Origin: Hygrophila difformis
Lineage: Eukaryota; Streptophyta; Magnoliopsida; Lamiales; Acanthaceae
Assembly (NCBI GenBank): GCA_030278955.1
Contig: JAOANR010000011.1
Location: forward strand, 32,120,403-32,184,402
DNA length: 64,000 bases
Direction of reading: 5' to 3'
Shown: positions 33,614 through 45,855 of the stretch, piece after piece
How the letters are laid out: every line of letters begins with the position of its first letter
How positions within the stretch are numbered: the stretch's first letter is position 1
Program-made: the position numbers and the translations under genes
Notes under the pieces: model-generated
Database searches by the model: none
Told to the model about the DNA's origin: nothing
What the model saw: the letters and a program-made list of their open reading frames with translations, nothing else

Positions 33614-33631
33614 TGGCGCCGTTGCCGGGGA
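33614..33631 (+). promoter_or_regulatory. Primer binding site of element C (Asp tRNA)
   Basis: TGGCGCCGTTGCCGGGGA, complementary to the 3' end of plant aspartate tRNA, six bases after the LTR. This is the usual Athila primer. Confidence 0.9.
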
Positions 33632-33730
33632 ACTAAATGTAACTTTGTCTGTTTAAAGTTTATTTTGATTGAATTGTATATATTCTTGTATATAATTGTT
33701 GTTGTTTGTGTTCATTAACTCTTTTGCTCT

Positions 33731-35785
33731 TTGTTTAATGCAGTGCGAAGTAAAAGAGGTAGTGAGTTGTATTTTGATCCTGAAATTGAAAGGACCTTCA
33801 GGCTGCTGAGACTTGGAAAGCGAAGAAGGCCTGAACAAGTTGAAGTGTTTGTGAATTCATCATCCGATGACGAAAGAAGCTTAGTCAGTGAAGAGGAGCC
33901 TATTGAGACTGAAGCTAGCATGATGCAGGAAAATAATTTTGATCCACCTCACGATGAAAATGGCCCTGTGCCACCCGAGAGATCAATTGAGGAATACTTG
34001 CAGGGAGGCAATAATCCGAGGTTGAATAGAGCAGCAAGGCCAACGGTTAATACTTAGCATTTTCAGATTCAACCGGCATTGATAACCATGGTGCAATCGA
34101 ACCAATACAATGGTTCTCCAGCAAATGACCCGGTGGATCACATTTCTACATTTTTGGATCTTTGTGTTACGGTTAAACTGACTAGATTTTCAGAGGATGC
34201 CATCAAATTATGCCTATTTCCATTTTCTTTGAGAGATAAAACTAAGGCATGGTACAACACATTGGCATTAAGGGAGATCATTACATGGGATGACATGTTG
34301 AAGTTGTTCCTGGCAGATTCTTCCCACCAGAAGAAGTGCTTGAATTTCAAGAGCGTATTAAGGAATTTGTGCAAGAAGAAGATGAATCATTACAGGATGC
34401 GTGGGATAGGTATGATTCTTTAATTTCTAGATGTCCTAACCACGGTTTTGAAGGATGGCAGCAAATCCATTTCTTCTACAACGGACTTACGGATCAGTGG
34501 AGAAATTTACTTGATGCTGCTGCGGGAGACTCATTCTTGTCGGTTGGCCCTACACGAGCCAAGGAAATTGTAGAGAAAAATATTGAAAATATGAAGAAGT
34601 TTCCAGGAAAAAAGCTTCCAGGGGAAAAACAAGAGGATTGTTTGATATAGATAAGGAGGTGGCCATGGAATCAAAGCTGGATGCATTGATGAGGGAAGTC
34701 ACTTCGTTGAAGAAGAGTAGGGCTGTCTCCACTCCACCAACTCATTGTGGGATCTGCCATGGATCTTATGAAACTGAAAAATGTCATTTGCTTGAAGGAA
34801 AAATTCAAGAAGCCATGCAATGTGAAGGAGTGGAGCCACAAGTGGAGGATGTGAACTTTATGAGAAACCAGCCTAGGAATTACAACAATGCTTCATCCTC
34901 ATCATACCAGCAGCCACCACCATACCCACAACAAGCATATCAACCTAATCAATATTATCAAAATAATAACCAGCCTTACCTACCTAACTATCAACCTCAC
35001 ATCAATCAAAATAGGCCACAAATGTCTTACCAACAGCAACCACCTCCAAATACCCAATATCCACCAGTTCCACCACAAAATCAATCTTATCAACCTCAAA
35101 ATCAGTCATACTAGCCACAAAATCAACAGGCAAGGAAGAATTCAGATGAGCCAAGCCTCAAAGATTTAGTTTTGGCTCAACAACAAACCATCCAGCAACT
35201 TCAGGCTTCAATGGAAATTTTGGAGGTTCAGGTTGGTCAAATTGCAAGAGATAATTCCCAAAGGCAGCAGGGCACCTTGCCAAGCATGCCCGACCCTAAT
35301 TCGAAGGAGCATGGCAAGGCATTGACACTTCGGAGCAAGAAGCAGCTCCTGATCCTTACCCTAATCAAGATAAATTTGTGGATGTTGTGGATGAGGCTAA
35401 GTATGAGGAGGGAGATGCACAAGATGGGGGGAATGATAACTCTAGACAGACTAATGGAAACATGGCTACTGGAAATTCAGAGAGTGAATTGGAGGATGAT
35501 GTACAGGTTGCAAGGAGGAAACAAGGTGGGAAAACCAAAGTTGGTGAAGATATAACTGTTGAGAAGAAAAAGGATGTTGTGAAAGTGTATCAACCACGAG
35601 TTCCATATCCACAGCGCCTGAAACAAGTGCAAGAGGATAAGAATTTTGCAAAATTCCTGGAGATTCTGAAGAAATTAAGGATTGACATTCCCTTCACTGA
35701 TGCTATCACTCAAATGTCGGCTTATGCTAAATTTTTTAAGGAGATTCTGTCAAGAAGAGATCATTGGATGATGATGAAAGGATGA
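33731..35785 (+). pseudogene. gag: Element C gag and gag-protease linker
   Basis: The N-terminus from about 33731 is basic then acidic. An in-frame TAG at 34055-34057 follows, then the gag domain (NDPVDHISTFLDLC, LCLFPFSLRDKTKAWYNTL). A shift near 34310 leads to EFQERIKEFVQEEDESLQDAWDRY and FFYNGLTDQWRNLLDAAAG. A further shift near 34640 leads to a Pro/Gln/Tyr/Asn-rich stretch (34870-35110) with a CGICHGSYETEKCHL cysteine cluster before it, a stop at 35112-35114, and another shift near 35335. It then runs to 35785, overlapping the protease frame. Athila gag proteins are long like this. Confidence 0.85.
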
Positions 35786-36294
35786 CTTTATCGGGAGAAT
35801 GCAGCGCTATTTTGCAGAAAAATGTGCCAATAAAAAGGCGTGATCCAGGGAGTTATACTATCCCTTGTGTTATAGGCAACAAAGGATTCAAACATGCTTT
35901 ATGTGATCTTGGTTCAAGTACAAATTTAATGTCATTGTCCATTTTCAGGGAGCTACAAATTGATGTAGTCAAACCAAACAGGATTCAACTTCAATTAGCA
36001 GACCACTCATTGAGAATTCCATTAGGAATAATTGAAGATGTTCCAGTTCAAGTTGAAAACTTCATCTTTCCAGTAGTTTTTGTTGTGCTTGATATGGAGA
36101 GTGATCCAGACACGCCATTAATTTTGGGCAGGCCTTTTCTTCAAACAGGTCGAGCCATGGTGGATATGGATGATGGAAAAATCACGCTCAAAGTTGGAAA
36201 TGAGCAGATTTCTTTTGATGTGAACAAGGCAATGCAAATGCACAAAGGTTGTGATGATGTGTATTCATGTAATCGGGTTACTGCAGTTTATTAA
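35764..36294 (+). CDS. pol: Element C protease region
   Basis: A 176-residue open stretch. CDLGSSTNLMSLSIF is the Athila-type protease active site (Asp-Leu-Gly), and TPLILGRPFLQTGRAMVDM is the conserved protease C-terminal motif. It is out of frame with the preceding gag segment. After its stop at 36292-36294 a degenerate 470-base linker leads to RT. Confidence 0.8.
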   Translation: MDDDERMTLSGECSAILQKNVPIKRRDPGSYTIPCVIGNKGFKHALCDLGSSTNLMSLSIFRELQIDVVKPNRIQLQLADHSLRIPLGIIEDVPVQVENFIFPVVFVVLDMESDPDTPLILGRPFLQTGRAMVDMDDGKITLKVGNEQISFDVNKAMQMHKGCDDVYSCNRVTAVY

Positions 36295-36770
36295 GAAATG
36301 GAGGTAATATCTAATGAGTTCTATGCATCATATGACTTATGTGTTCAATTGGAGGTTGCACATGAAGATTAGAAAGGAGTTGATTCGATTCAAGTTCAGG
36401 ACTACAAGTATAAAGGCAAGCTGGAACATGTTTCTCTTAGCAGCGAGAGGTTCCTAAGCTTGTTCCTTCTGTGGAAAAGGCTCCTGAGCTTGAATTGAAG
36501 CAACTCCCGTCACACTTAAAGTATTCATTTCTGGGTGAAAATCAAACACTTCCTATAATTGTAAATACTTCATTAAATGATAGTGAATTAAATGCCTTGA
36601 CTAATGTTTTGAAAAGACATGTAAGAGCTTTAGGTTGAACCATTGCGGATATCAAGGGACTAAGCCCTTCGCTGTGTACTCATCATATTTATATGGAGGA
36701 TGAATGCAAGCCTGTTAGGCAGCCCCAACGAAGGTTGAATCCACATCTTCAATAAGCTGTTAGAAAGGAG

Positions 36771-38085
36771 GTGATTAAGTTGCTAGATGCATGGATTATA
36801 TATCCAATTTCTGATAGTCCATGGATCAGCCCTGTGCAAGTGGTTCCGAAAAAAGGAGGCATGACTATAATATACAATGATGAAGGGGATGCTGTGCCAA
36901 CAAGGACGATAACTGGATGGAGGGTTTGTATCGATTACATGCGGTTAAATGACAAGACCAGAAAGGATCATTTCCCTCTTCCATTTATTGATCAAATGTT
37001 GGATCGCCTTGCTGGACACGAGTATTACTATTTCTTGGATGGTTATTCGGGATATAACCAGATTCCCATAGCTCCTGAAGATCAAGAAAAGACGACTTTC
37101 ACTTGTCCAAATGGCACTTTTGCCTATAGGCGAATGCCATTCGGTTTGTGTAATGCACTCGCTACATTTCAGCGGTGCATGATGTCTATATTTTCTGATC
37201 TTATTGAGTCATGTATTGAAATTTTTATGGATGACTTTTTTGTTTTTGGATCCACTTTTGATCATTGTTTGGCTAATTTGGACAGGGTGTTGCAAAGATG
37301 TGAAGAATCAAACTTGGTGCTCAATTGGGAGAAATGTCATTTTATGGTACCAGAGGGTATTGTACTTGGCTATAAAATTTCAAAAGGTGGGATTAAAGTT
37401 GATCGAGCAAAGGTTGAAGTTATTGAAAAGCTGCCACCTCCAAAAGATGTGAAGACTTTAAGAAGTTTCTTGGGACATGCAAGCTTTTATAGGCGTTTCA
37501 TTAAAGATTTTTCAAAAATAGTCTCTCCTTTATTTAATTTGTTATGTAAAGATGTTGTTTTCAACTTTAATGAAGAATGTGTTAATGTGTTTAACAGGTT
37601 AAAGGAAGCACTAATTACAGCCCCAATCATTCAACCACCTGACTGGAATCTTCCATTTGAGGTCATGTGTGACGCGAGCGATCATGCTGCGGGGGCAGTA
37701 TTGGGGCAGCGAAAGGACAAGAAGCTTCATAAGATTTATTATGCGAGCCAAGTTCTAAATCAAGCACAAAGGAATTACACTGTGACAGAAAAAAGAACTT
37801 TTATCCATTGTTTTTGCTTGTGAAAAATTCAGATCTTATTTGATTGGTTCTAAAACTTTGGTATTTACTGATCATTCTGATGTACGTTATTTGTTTGCCA
37901 AAAAAGATGCTAAGCTCAGGTTGATTAGATGGGTGTTGTTGCTACAAGAATTCGATCTGGAGATCAAAGATGAAAAGGGAGCAGACAACCCAGTGGCGGA
38001 CCATCTTTCAAGATTATTAGCAGATGATACAGAAGGGATTGAAATTCTTGACCATTTTCCCGATTTAAAAATTGTATGTCATTGA
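36771..38085 (+). pseudogene. pol: Element C reverse transcriptase and RNase H
   Basis: RT is open from 36771: SPWISPVQVVPKKGG, WRVCIDYMRLNDKTRKDHFPLPFIDQML, FLDGYSGYNQI, MPFGLCNALATFQRCM and catalytic FMDD at 37224-37235. The RNase H follows with VMCDASDHAAGAVLGQ and YYASQVLNQAQRNYT. A frameshift near 37810 moves the rest to 37840-38085 ([27 protein letters not shown]). Upstream of 36771 the linker is full of stops, so the true RT start is not readable. Confidence 0.88.
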
Positions 38086-39650
38086 TGAATTAAATCCAGA
38101 TCCATGGTATGCAAACATTGTGAATTATTTGGCTTGTGATATTATGCCTACTCATTTGAAATGGAATAGCCAAAAGAAAAAATTTAAATCTGATGTCAAA
38201 TATTTTATTTGGGATGAGCCCTTTCTGTTTAGAATGTGTGCAGATCAGGTTATTCGAAGGTGCATTCCAGATAATGAAGTGCAGAGGGTGTTAAAGGCAT
38301 GCCATGAAGGTTTAGGTGGAGGGCACGTTGGGCCAAACAGGACAGCGCACAAAGTACTTGAATGTGGCTTCTACTGTCCTACGGTGTATAAGCATGCTCG
38401 TGCATTTGTGCACCATTGCGATGTTTGCCAACGTACAGGTAATATTTCGCGAAGAGATTGGATGCCTTTGAAAGGGATTCTTGAGGTTGAATTATTTCAT
38501 CTTTGGGGCATCGACTTTATGGACCCTTCCCCCCTTCAAATGGTAAGCAATATATTTTGGTGGCCGTGGAATATGTTTCAAAATGGGTCGAGGTAGAACC
38601 ATGTGCTGCCAATGATTCAAAATAAGTGATTAAATTCTTGAAAAAGAATATATTTACTCGTTTTGGTGTTCCTCGAACCATAATTTCTGATGGAGGTTCT
38701 CATTTTTGTAACCGTTCACTTAACCAATTGCTTGCAAGATTTAATGTGCATTATAGGGTTACTACACCGTATCACCCTTAAGCAAATGGGCAGGTGGAGT
38801 TTCAAATCGAGAGTTGAAAAAAATTCTTAAAGCAAATGTTGGTAAGTCAAGAAAAGAATGGGCCATGAAGCTAGATGAAGCATTATGGGCTTACCGAACA
38901 ACTTTTAAAACTCCAATTGGTATGTCTCCTTTTAAATTGGTATATGGTAAGGCGTGTCATTTACCTCTTGAACTTGAGCATAAATCATACTGGGCTTTGA
39001 GAAAATTGAATTTTGATTTTAAAGATGCTCAAGAAAAGAGAAAAATTGATTTGAATGAAATGGATGAAATTCGCCTTCAAGCATATGAAAATGCCAAAAT
39101 TTATAAGGAGAAAACTAAGAAATACTTCCTCTGTTCTCATATAAGTGCTCCACTTTTGCATTTCACGTAGTCCAATACACATTTTTAAATATTTATAACT
39201 CAAATTGTATATAAGTAAAAAATATAAAAATTTGATATTCTAAAACTATATGATTAGACGAATCTAACAAGATCTCACTTGACGATATTTTATCTTATAG
39301 AACTATGTTAAAATTTTGATCAAAGTTACTAAATGAATAGTTACTACTATGCAAAGGGAGCACTTAAATGAGAACGGAAGTAGTATCATGATAAGAAAAT
39401 TAAATTAAGGAGTTTTGAACCTCGACAGAAAGTGCTTCTATTTAACTCTCATTTCAAGGTCTTTCCAGGGAAATTAAGAACCAAGTGGTCTGGACCGTTT
39501 CTAATTTCACAAGTGTTGGGTTCGGGAGCAGTGGTTCTACAAGCAGATGATGAAAGAGAATTTACAGTTAATGGACAGCGGATAAAGCATTATTTTGGTG
39601 ATGAGCCCAATGAAATTGAGCAAGTGGTGATGAGGCCGGCTATTGATTGA
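38072..39650 (+). pseudogene. pol: Element C integrase, split by a MITE
   Basis: The HHCC zinc region is at about 38300-38440 (HEGLGGGHVGPNRTAHKVL, HHCDVCQRTGN). The catalytic Asp residues are in LWGIDFMDP and ISDGGSHF, and the Glu in NGQVEFQ. A frameshift occurs near 38560 and stops near 38623 and 38778. The C-terminal part ([25 protein letters not shown]) is interrupted at 39124 by a Stowaway MITE and resumes at 39386 (RQKVLLFNSHFKVFPGKLRTKWSGPF), ending at 39650. No chromodomain is present. Confidence 0.87.
39125..39383. mobile_element. Stowaway-type MITE in the element C integrase
   Basis: Starts CTTCCTCTGTTCTCAT and ends ATGAGAACGGAAGTAG with TA on each side (39123-39124, 39384-39385). 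It interrupts the integrase reading frame. It shares the phrase gaatctaacaagatctcactt with the MITEs at 32522 and, in part, at 63078. Confidence 0.88.
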
Positions 39651-40044
39651 AGCCGCATGGATTGGATCATCATTTTGGAGAAACTTTGCACTGTTATTTT
39701 TGTAAATAATTTTGCTTCTTTATTTTTCTTTGTTTTGATTTTCTGTTTTGTTGTTTTTATAGGTTGTAGCTAGTCGTCAAGCATGAGAATGATTCTTGGA
39801 TTGTTTTGTGAGGAAAATTAGAAAATATGGTAGATTAAGCAAGTAGCAAGTATGAGGATTGGTAAGTTGAGTATCAAACTTGATGTATGTCCCATGAACT
39901 GAGTTGTGATAAGCAAGCTAATATGCATTTGGTTAGGAGGATTTAGAGGTGTGTGAAGGGATTCTTATTTTTATATTGATATTTAATCTCACAGCTCTAT
40001 ATGTTTTTGGGTTGGAAATTTGAGAAGTAATTTGAGTTGACAGA

Positions 40045-40195
40045 GCTAGCGTAAGAATGAGTATTTACGCCAGAAAAAGTTGTCTAGCGTCAATATACGC
40101 CAAAAATGAAGCCATAAAATTTAAAATTCTCATCTCTGGCGTAACTATAGGAAGAGACGCTAGAAAGAGCTTCCTAGCCTAAGTGAACGCCAATG
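40045..40195 (+). repeat. TAGCGT/ACGCCA inverted-repeat cluster, internal copy
   Basis: Four imperfect pairs: CTAGCGTAAG...TTACGCCAG, CTAGCGTCAATATACGCCA, TGGCGTAAC...GACGCTAG and CTAGCCT...AACGCCA. Related pairs occur at 31931-32073 and 56112-56258 in the two LTRs, with shared linker words (gagcttcctag, ctgaagag). Confidence 0.65.
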
Positions 40196-41427
40196 CTGAA
40201 GAGAGGAATTTGAACCTAAAACTCTGAAATTTGGCTTTGGCCCTTTCTTCCCTTACGCTAATTTTTCCTCCTCCTCTTTCCCTTACGCGAGCACTCTTCC
40301 CCTTTCTCTTTTCATTGCCGCGAGCTCCTCACCAAAAATTCACAACGGTCACCTCATCAATCCTCAATCGAATATTCTGGGTTTCTGAATTTTTGTCTCC
40401 AATCTCACATCCAACCGTCCTGACGCCATTCCCACTGTCAGTCGCGCAGACTAGGGTTTTAATTTTTCCCCTCTTTCTTGGTCTACAATGAGGAATGGGT
40501 AAGTTCTTAATCTGCTTTCCTGGCCAAAATTACTCTTACAATCCTCTGGCTAATTCGATTTTGAGTATGCTCAAGTGATGACTTGCGATTGGAATCCTGG
40601 ATGCTTGTTGAATTAGGGCAGGGGTGAACTGAACTTCTATCCAGGTCTTGAATTTTTTTTCAATTAAATTTGGGCCTGCAATCATAGGGTTGATTTGAGC
40701 ATAAATTGTGTAATTGTAGGTTTTGATTCGATGGGCATAATTTGGTGCTGCAATCTCTGTGTTCTGTTTTGGCTTGAAAGTTTGTTATAGGGATTAATTG
40801 GATTAAGCTATTGTAATCATAATTTTTGAGTGTTTTGATTGACAATGAACAATGCGAAAAGGGATTTTTGGAAACTTTGTTAAGTGCAGATCTTGCTTAA
40901 CCTTTGAAGAACAAGAATTTGCAGACATTTGTTGGGAAAATTTGAATGAGCATCAAAACTCTTTGATTCTTAAAATTTGATGCTAGCATATCCATTTTGA
41001 GGTCTGATTTTGGAAATTCTGAAAGATGGCATTGTTTAATTTGTGTGAAGAGTATTTGGCAAAGATGGTTTTGGAAAATGTTCAAGTGTTCAGATTTTCA
41101 AAAGCTCACTTGAAGCCATCATGTGATCATTTTAGGTTAATGTGAGGTATGTTAAAGTTTATAGAAATATAAGATGGAAACTTTTCTGACAATTCTAAGA
41201 AGTTTCATTAATTTTTATACCTCATTATTATCCTTCTAAAGGTTTTGCTGGAAAAATTTTGTTAATCACTCACTCAAATTATGAGAATCAATAACTCAAT
41301 TCAATCAATCCTACATTATTCCAGTCACCAGTTATGCTTGGTCCTAGGTCATGTGCTTAATTTCGTCATGTCTCACCTTAGATTTAGGAATGTACTTAAG
41401 TTCTCCACTTGTTTCCACTTGTTTCGA

Positions 41428-41449
41428 ACTTAAGTATGAGGATGGGGGA
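41428..41449 (+). promoter_or_regulatory. Internal polypurine-tract-like motif in element C
   Basis: ACTTAAGTATGAGGATG (41428-41444) followed by GGGGAAA. The same 17 bases occur at 55750-55766, one base before the 3' LTR, where they form the true polypurine tract. Confidence 0.45.
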
Positions 41450-41510
41450 AACTTGCATATCATAATTCATTTTATTCATCCCTATCATCCCATTTTCCAC
41501 TTCTTAGGTC

Positions 41511-43477
41511 ATGAGTGACAAGGATAGGCTGCTTAGAGATATTCCACCAGATCAGTTGCACCCAAAACAGCGTTTGTGGTTTGGTGATCTCCAGGTTCAA
41601 CCCACTAGAGCTGGTAGAGGTTATTTTGACAGTGAAGGCAGATTTAGAAGCAAAAATCATTCAAGACGTAGTTGGGAATTTAACATTGCATCAAGGATTC
41701 TTTCTTGTAGAAATACTTATACAATGGAACCCTCACAAGAGTCACCAGAGAGACAAAACAAGCCATCAAAAAAGCGTCTGTGTGGAAAAAAATATATAAG
41801 TAAGGCTAAGAAAACGCGTGAAGAAAGGAAGGCACTAATGGATAAGGACTCAAAACAGAGAAAGATGGTGGATTTGAATAAGCCAACTGAGAGTGAATTA
41901 AAAGAACAAGTAGTTGCTGCGGCTACAGGGATAGGGACTGATGGTGTTATGGTAGACATGGGACAGAAAGAAAAGGAAGATGATGTTGGAATTGAAGAGG
42001 TGGTTGAGTTGGAAGACCAGGAAGCCGTTGTGATTACAGAGATTGGGATTAGAGTTGGTAATGTTATGGCAAACATGGGACATCAGGAGAATGAGGATGA
42101 TATTGGTGTTGAACAAAGGGAGATGAATGAAACTGAAGGAGGAGTGGATACTGAAAAAAATCTACAGGGTGAAGAAGTTTTTGAAACTGAGATAAATCAA
42201 GGAGGAGATGATGTTGAAGCTGAAAATATGGAGCAGGGGAATTCACAGCCTGACGAAGGACAAAGGATTTCTCGGGATGGTGTTGAACAGCCCCAGAAGA
42301 AGAAAAAAAGGACAAGGCAGCCGGGGGTTACCATTCGTGAGCATGAAGCAGCACCACCTGAGGTGATGGAAGAGATGGCTGCTGAGGGAGATGAGGCAAC
42401 AGCAGGACCCAAGAATCCAAGAAAAAACCTCCTCCATTGATTAATCCTCCAGTTATTGGTGAGCCATATGATGCTTCCCGCTTCATTGACCATGATGCTG
42501 CTACCTACTACTTGAGAATGCAAGGCAGGGACGTTGTCCATGACAAGGGATTCACGGAACATGATCTCAATGGAATTTATTTGAAGGATGCCATACAGAG
42601 CAGAGGTTGGGAAACATTTGCTAAACATCAAACGGGCACGTTCTCGTGGGAATTAGTAAGATTGTTCACTGCCAATGCTCACTTGAACAGGGAAAGGTAT
42701 ATTTCTTGGGTGAACGGAGTGGAGGTGCCATATGGTCCAGAGGTAATTAATGAACTGTATGGAGTGGTGCCAGTTCCAGGAGGAGGAGATCCGTTTGATT
42801 TTATTAACACTCATGAGGAGAAAGAAATGAATAAGCAGTTAATTTTGGAATCTTTGTTTCAGCAACAGGGACGTGTTTTGTACAACAAAGAAAATGATCA
42901 GACAAGAGTCAAGGGTTCTGCTATGGATGCTCCTAATTATTAATGGTTCTTGTTCTATAGGTCAAAGATTTCACCCACGGATCACACCACAGCTCCTAAT
43001 GCCAATGACCTGTTGATTCTCTACCATCTTAAGGTAGGGTTGCCTGTTGACATCGGCACCATTATTGCCAATGAACTGAAGGTGAAAACTCTGGATCAGA
43101 GGACAAAACTTATATTTCCTTGTTTAATTTGGCAATTATGCGGGAAGGCAGGGGTGGATTTGAGTCCATTTAAGCTTGACTTGGTGATGAAACCTCCTAT
43201 TTCATTTAAAATTCAAGGACATCCTGGTAAACCTGCTGCACCCTTGAGGATTAATGCTCATGATATTCCAACACAGTCTAGGGAAAGTGCACCTCCACAA
43301 CCACAAGCGAATGCTAGATCTAGAGCTTCGCAAGGTACCAAACCAACCACTCGATCTAGGAGAGGAGCTGCTGTTGACACACAGGAAGTTTCTTCTTCCT
43401 TAAATGTAGCAGTAGAAGTTCATAGATTGAGGGAGGATATGGGTGAATGGAGGAGGACCATTGAGGATAGGGTTGTT
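41511..43477 (+). pseudogene. Element C extra 3' ORF (Athila-type, formerly called env-like), N-terminal part
   Basis: The first segment (41511-42440) is basic, then strongly acidic with internal repeats (two GIGTD/GIRVGNVMANMG-type blocks) and a KKKKRTRQ motif. A shift at about 42425 leads to the conserved domain seen in Athila extra ORFs and annotated as a putative plant transposon protein: SRFIDHDAATYYLRMQGRDV, RERYISWVNGVEVPYGPEVI, then after a stop at 42941-42943 ILYHLKVGLPVDIGTII. A Pro/Arg-rich linker and the start of a coiled coil (VEVHRLREDMGEWRRTIEDR) follow. Element D interrupts it here; the frame resumes at 53775. I see no transmembrane segment to support an envelope role. Confidence 0.7.
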
Positions 43478-43592
43478 TGTAACATCCCGAATTTTATTAT
43501 ATTCTACCCGTAATTATTATTCGTATTATTATTTTTGGGGAATTATTTTGGTAGTTAAAAATGTTACTAAAATAGTATTGTTGTTTTTATTT

Positions 43593-43628
<36 letters not shown>

Positions 43629-44090
43629 AACATATTATATTATAGATATATTGTTTTAAAGTAACTATGAGTATTATGTATAAATTTACTTTTAAGTAAA
43701 GGGTATTATTTTGTATTTTAAAATTTGTGAATGATTATTAGTATTGAAGCATGTATTGTGTACATAGCATCGTTTTTATTATTATTATTTTTTTTATGCT
43801 AATCAATAATAAAAGGAAAGAGATGTACTATATCTAGTGATGGTTACACATTCCACATCGGACATGATTAAAAATGAGGGTAATGAAAAGTTTACGTAAG
43901 CATGATGTTAGTGTTACTATGTATAGAATTGTAAATTAAGTCCCACATCGACGATCTCCCCAATTCTTGTCTACTCTAGTGCCTATATATATGTGTGATT
44001 AGATGAGTTATTACATACTTGATAAAATTTACCAAGCTTACTTGCTTAGTGACGTAAGTAAAAAGGTAAGCATAGTTTAAAAATTTTATC

Positions 44091-44148
<58 letters not shown>

Positions 44149-45660
44149 GGGTGATGCTTTTGCGTCGCCCCGGCCTAGTGGGGTAATGCCTTCGCGTTGC
44201 CCCGGTCTTTCTTTTAAAAGAGGGACTTTAATAATTTTGTTTTTGTAGCAGAGTAGTAGCCGAGGAGGCACTAAGGACCTGCTATGTGTCGGTCTCAGTA
44301 TAAATTTTGCAGTAGAGTAAGTTTCCTATGTTTTCCGTCTTTATTATTTTTATTCGCTTTCATTATCCGCTTCCCCTATTTATTTAGTTGTCTTTGTTTG
44401 GCTTTCCTTTAGTCGTTTTCCTTATTTATTTAGTGTGCCTTTGCCTTAGTAGTAGGCCTTTATTTTTATTCCTGCTTTAGTAGTTGGCATTATGTTTCGT
44501 TCTTGCCCTACTAGTAGTAGGCTTTTATTGTTTCTTATTGGCCTACAATGTCCGCTATCGCTTGTTCGCTCATTGAACATTATTTTATTTGCTAGCCTTG
44601 TTATTCTTGTTGCACTTGCTTCCGTCGCATAATTCCTTTTGATTTCGTTCCGATTGCCTTTGATATACGTAGACACTCGCTGTATAATTAATCCTTTGAT
44701 TATATGCCCTAAGTACGGCAATATAGGTTATAGCCATCCCGCCGAGGGGTTTAATGGCATATTATAAGTGAGACCAATTCATTAATGATCTTTGTTGAAC
44801 CTGGTGAGGTAATCCAACTTGTTATTGACTCTTTGGCCTGCGGGCGCCCTTAAAGGGTAATTATCTATTTATTAATAGATAACAAGCATGATTGAGGTTG
44901 ACTGCCGTGTGACGGCCTATGTTCAGTTGGCGCTGGGAAATGCCATTATAGAGTGACCCCTGATCTAAATGAGATCGGGTGAAACCCGAGATTTAGTCAG
45001 GATACCGGTATTGTGAGGTTCATTCTGAATCCCTCTAACATGCATGCAACCATTGAGATAGTTATTCATTTCTTGGCATTTGCCCTTGTTGAGGATTTCG
45101 GGCTGATCCCGAAATTAATAATATATATTGTTGCTGATTTGAGAGTACCATTATCATGTTACCCCTATTGTTAAGCTTTGGCTTATTGATCTGAAAGCAG
45201 CCTTGTTCTGTCTATAGTTATTTGGATTTTTGTTGATTCCGAATATAGGGAACTTACCAGCGAATCCATCGCTGATAATCTTTCTTCTTTATTTCTTTTT
45301 CCTTCCAGGGTAAGACTAAAGACTGACAGGGGAAGGGAACACTGCATTTACATATTTTCTGCATAAAGTAGTTTCATTAGTTTTTAAAAATGTCAGACTT
45401 TTTGTCAATGTGTATTATGATTTTGCTATCACATGTATAATATTATAGTTGTTATTCCTCTCTGTAAGATGTTTTGAGAAACGGTCTTCGATTATATGAA
45501 ATATTATATCTTTTATGTTTAAGCGTGGTTGTTTGAAAATGGATATTTGATATACTCCTTCTAGCCTTAGCATCTCCTAAATAAGCCGATGTGTCAGATC
45601 GAGTCTTATTTAGGAGGTGTGGCGGTAACACTCGCGAGTCGGAAAAACCGGGGTGTTACA
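43478..45660 (+). repeat. Element D 5' LTR
   Basis: 2183 bases. It contains a (TA)n run (43598-43625), a TATA-like sequence CCTATATATATG (around 43982-43993) and an (ATT)n run (44097-44144). Both microsatellites are longer than in the 3' LTR. Open frames such as the minus-strand one at 44446-44721 are not gene-like. Confidence 0.93.
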
Positions 45661-45663
45661 GAG

Positions 45664-45675
45664 TGGTATCAGAGC
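45664..45675 (+). promoter_or_regulatory. Primer binding site of element D (initiator Met tRNA)
   Basis: TGGTATCAGAGC, three bases after the LTR. Same site as in element A, in the opposite orientation. Confidence 0.92.
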
Positions 45676-45855
45676 GTCCAATTACTTTCAGAATATTTTC
45701 TATAAAAGTATATTTAACTTACGACATCTTCTTAGGGATTTTACCCTTTCAAATTTTGCATTACATTGCAATGCATGACACTGGGGTCATTTGGGGACAC
45801 ATAGTATTTCCATCTAGGCAAGTAGCTCTATACTCAGTATTTAACTATTGTAGAA

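Larger units (their letters stand above)
39651..41510 (+). other. Element C spacer between pol and the extra ORF
   Basis: About 1.9 kb without a recognised gene. An 86-codon frame at 40231-40491 is hydrophobic at the start but resembles nothing known to me. The stretch 40045-40195 contains a block of short inverted repeats of the same type as in the LTRs, and 41428-41449 repeats the sequence found at the 3' polypurine tract. The extra ORF's RNA could start in this spacer, but I see no clear TATA box. Confidence 0.5.

Noticed and set aside
40231..40491. An 86-codon frame with a hydrophobic start in the element C spacer, as a candidate signal-peptide protein.
   Set aside because: Pyrimidine-rich DNA gives Leu/Ser/Pro/Phe-rich translation by composition alone; no conserved motif or downstream continuation.
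41511..43477. An envelope protein, as the position after pol suggests a retrovirus-like element.
   Set aside because: No signal peptide or transmembrane segment is readable; the sequence matches the extra ORF common in Athila elements, for which an envelope role is unproven.
44446..44721. A 91-codon minus-strand frame, repeated at 52556-52831.
   Set aside because: It lies in the element D LTR, its repetition is due to the LTR pair, and it shows no domain.
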